The notes under the pieces were generated by a model. That model ran no database searches. It worked only from the letters and a program-made list of their open reading frames with translations, and had not been told where the DNA came from. 64,000 nt of DNA, from contig CAMXCT020000391.1 in the NCBI GenBank assembly GCA_947184155.2, forward strand, positions 204,001 through 268,000, written 5' to 3'. Numbering within the stretch: position 1 is the stretch's first letter; each line of letters starts with the position of its first letter. The position numbers were made by a program, and so were the translations under genes. Positions 63,838 to 64,000 of the stretch are shown in pieces. The stretch comes from Cladocopium goreaui (taxonomy: Eukaryota > Sar > Dinophyceae > Suessiales > Symbiodiniaceae).

Positions 63838-63962
63838 CACCCAATTTCTCGCCTGAATGATGCAGCTTGTGTCCTGCTGGCTAGGAAGTATGAAGGGCCG
63901 ACCAGCGGCACATTTGGATCCATGCTTCCCAAGCCCAGGACCTCATCCTCAATCTGTGCACT
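63838..63962. CDS. Candidate exon, strand uncertain
   Basis: On the plus strand a strong acceptor (TTATTCCTTCAG) precedes HPISRLNDAACVLLARKYEG and 21 more codons to a GT donor (CACTG|GTGCC). On the minus strand CAGATCTCTAG|G precedes YMPYGTSAQIEDEVLGLGSM and a reading that ends in TGA. Both have protein-like sense; no domain decides. The minus reading would sit upstream of the ankyrin exons. Confidence 0.4.
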
Positions 63963-64000
63963 GGTGCCATAAGGCATATACCTAGAGATCTGAAAATGTG
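63963..64000. other. Window edge
   Basis: Nothing recognised; the candidate exon may continue into this stretch on the minus strand. Confidence 0.4.

Overview
The window looks like nuclear DNA of a dinoflagellate, probably in or near the Suessiales/Symbiodiniaceae; the exact lineage is inference. It is AT-leaning and no long open frame gives a convincing protein. Coding sequence appears as tiny GC-richer exons (about 40-110 nt) separated by kilobase introns. Acceptors are mostly AG|G, and the donors are a mixture of GT, GC and GA, which is a known dinoflagellate habit. Spaces between exons are packed with at least nine families of short, non-coding, inverted-repeat (MITE-like or introner-like) elements, plus micro- and minisatellites.

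Layout. 0-18 kb: repeats and a few weak exon candidates, no recognised gene. 18.9-20.2 kb: a decayed, intronless protein-kinase copy with frameshifts, an internal stop and a damaged DFG motif. 20.7-29.8 kb: repeats, including a 630-bp CAT/CAC array, and several plus-strand exon candidates. 29.8-46.7 kb, plus strand: at least twelve exons of a voltage-gated cation channel (S1, S2, S2-S3 linker, S3, S4, S4-S5/S5, pore loop, two S6 pieces, cytoplasmic helix, two EF-hand exons). The last four exons join in frame with matching phases. 47-55.5 kb, plus strand: a run of short exons, mostly phase 0-0, that encode heptad-patterned coiled coil, and a possible acidic last exon with a stop at 55.5 kb. They may be the C-terminal part of the channel gene or a separate downstream gene. 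58.6-59.36 kb: an 82-bp G-rich tandem array that ends at a 100-N assembly gap. 61.0-62.7 kb, minus strand: two ankyrin-repeat exons, one with the stop codon, so the plus-strand and minus-strand genes converge.

Repeat families named here: A (TIR TACCCTCTGGTAAA), B (TIR CTGGTTGGTGG, core TTTTTCAG), C (TIR TACAATGTGAGGCCCC), C' (related, ends GGTGGTGCCCC), D (TIR TGCGAAATCCTGCACC), E (TIR ATGGGTCAAWACC), F (ends GGAGGTTTCC and GGGGTACCCC), G (TIR TAATGYCAAC then GGATTAAT), K (TIR AAACAAT then ATAAACCA) and L (TIR TGGGTAAATTATA). None encodes a visible transposase. Three clear cases of one family nested in another give relative ages. All assignments come from reading the sequence; no database search was possible, and splice joins are stated only where the phases fit.
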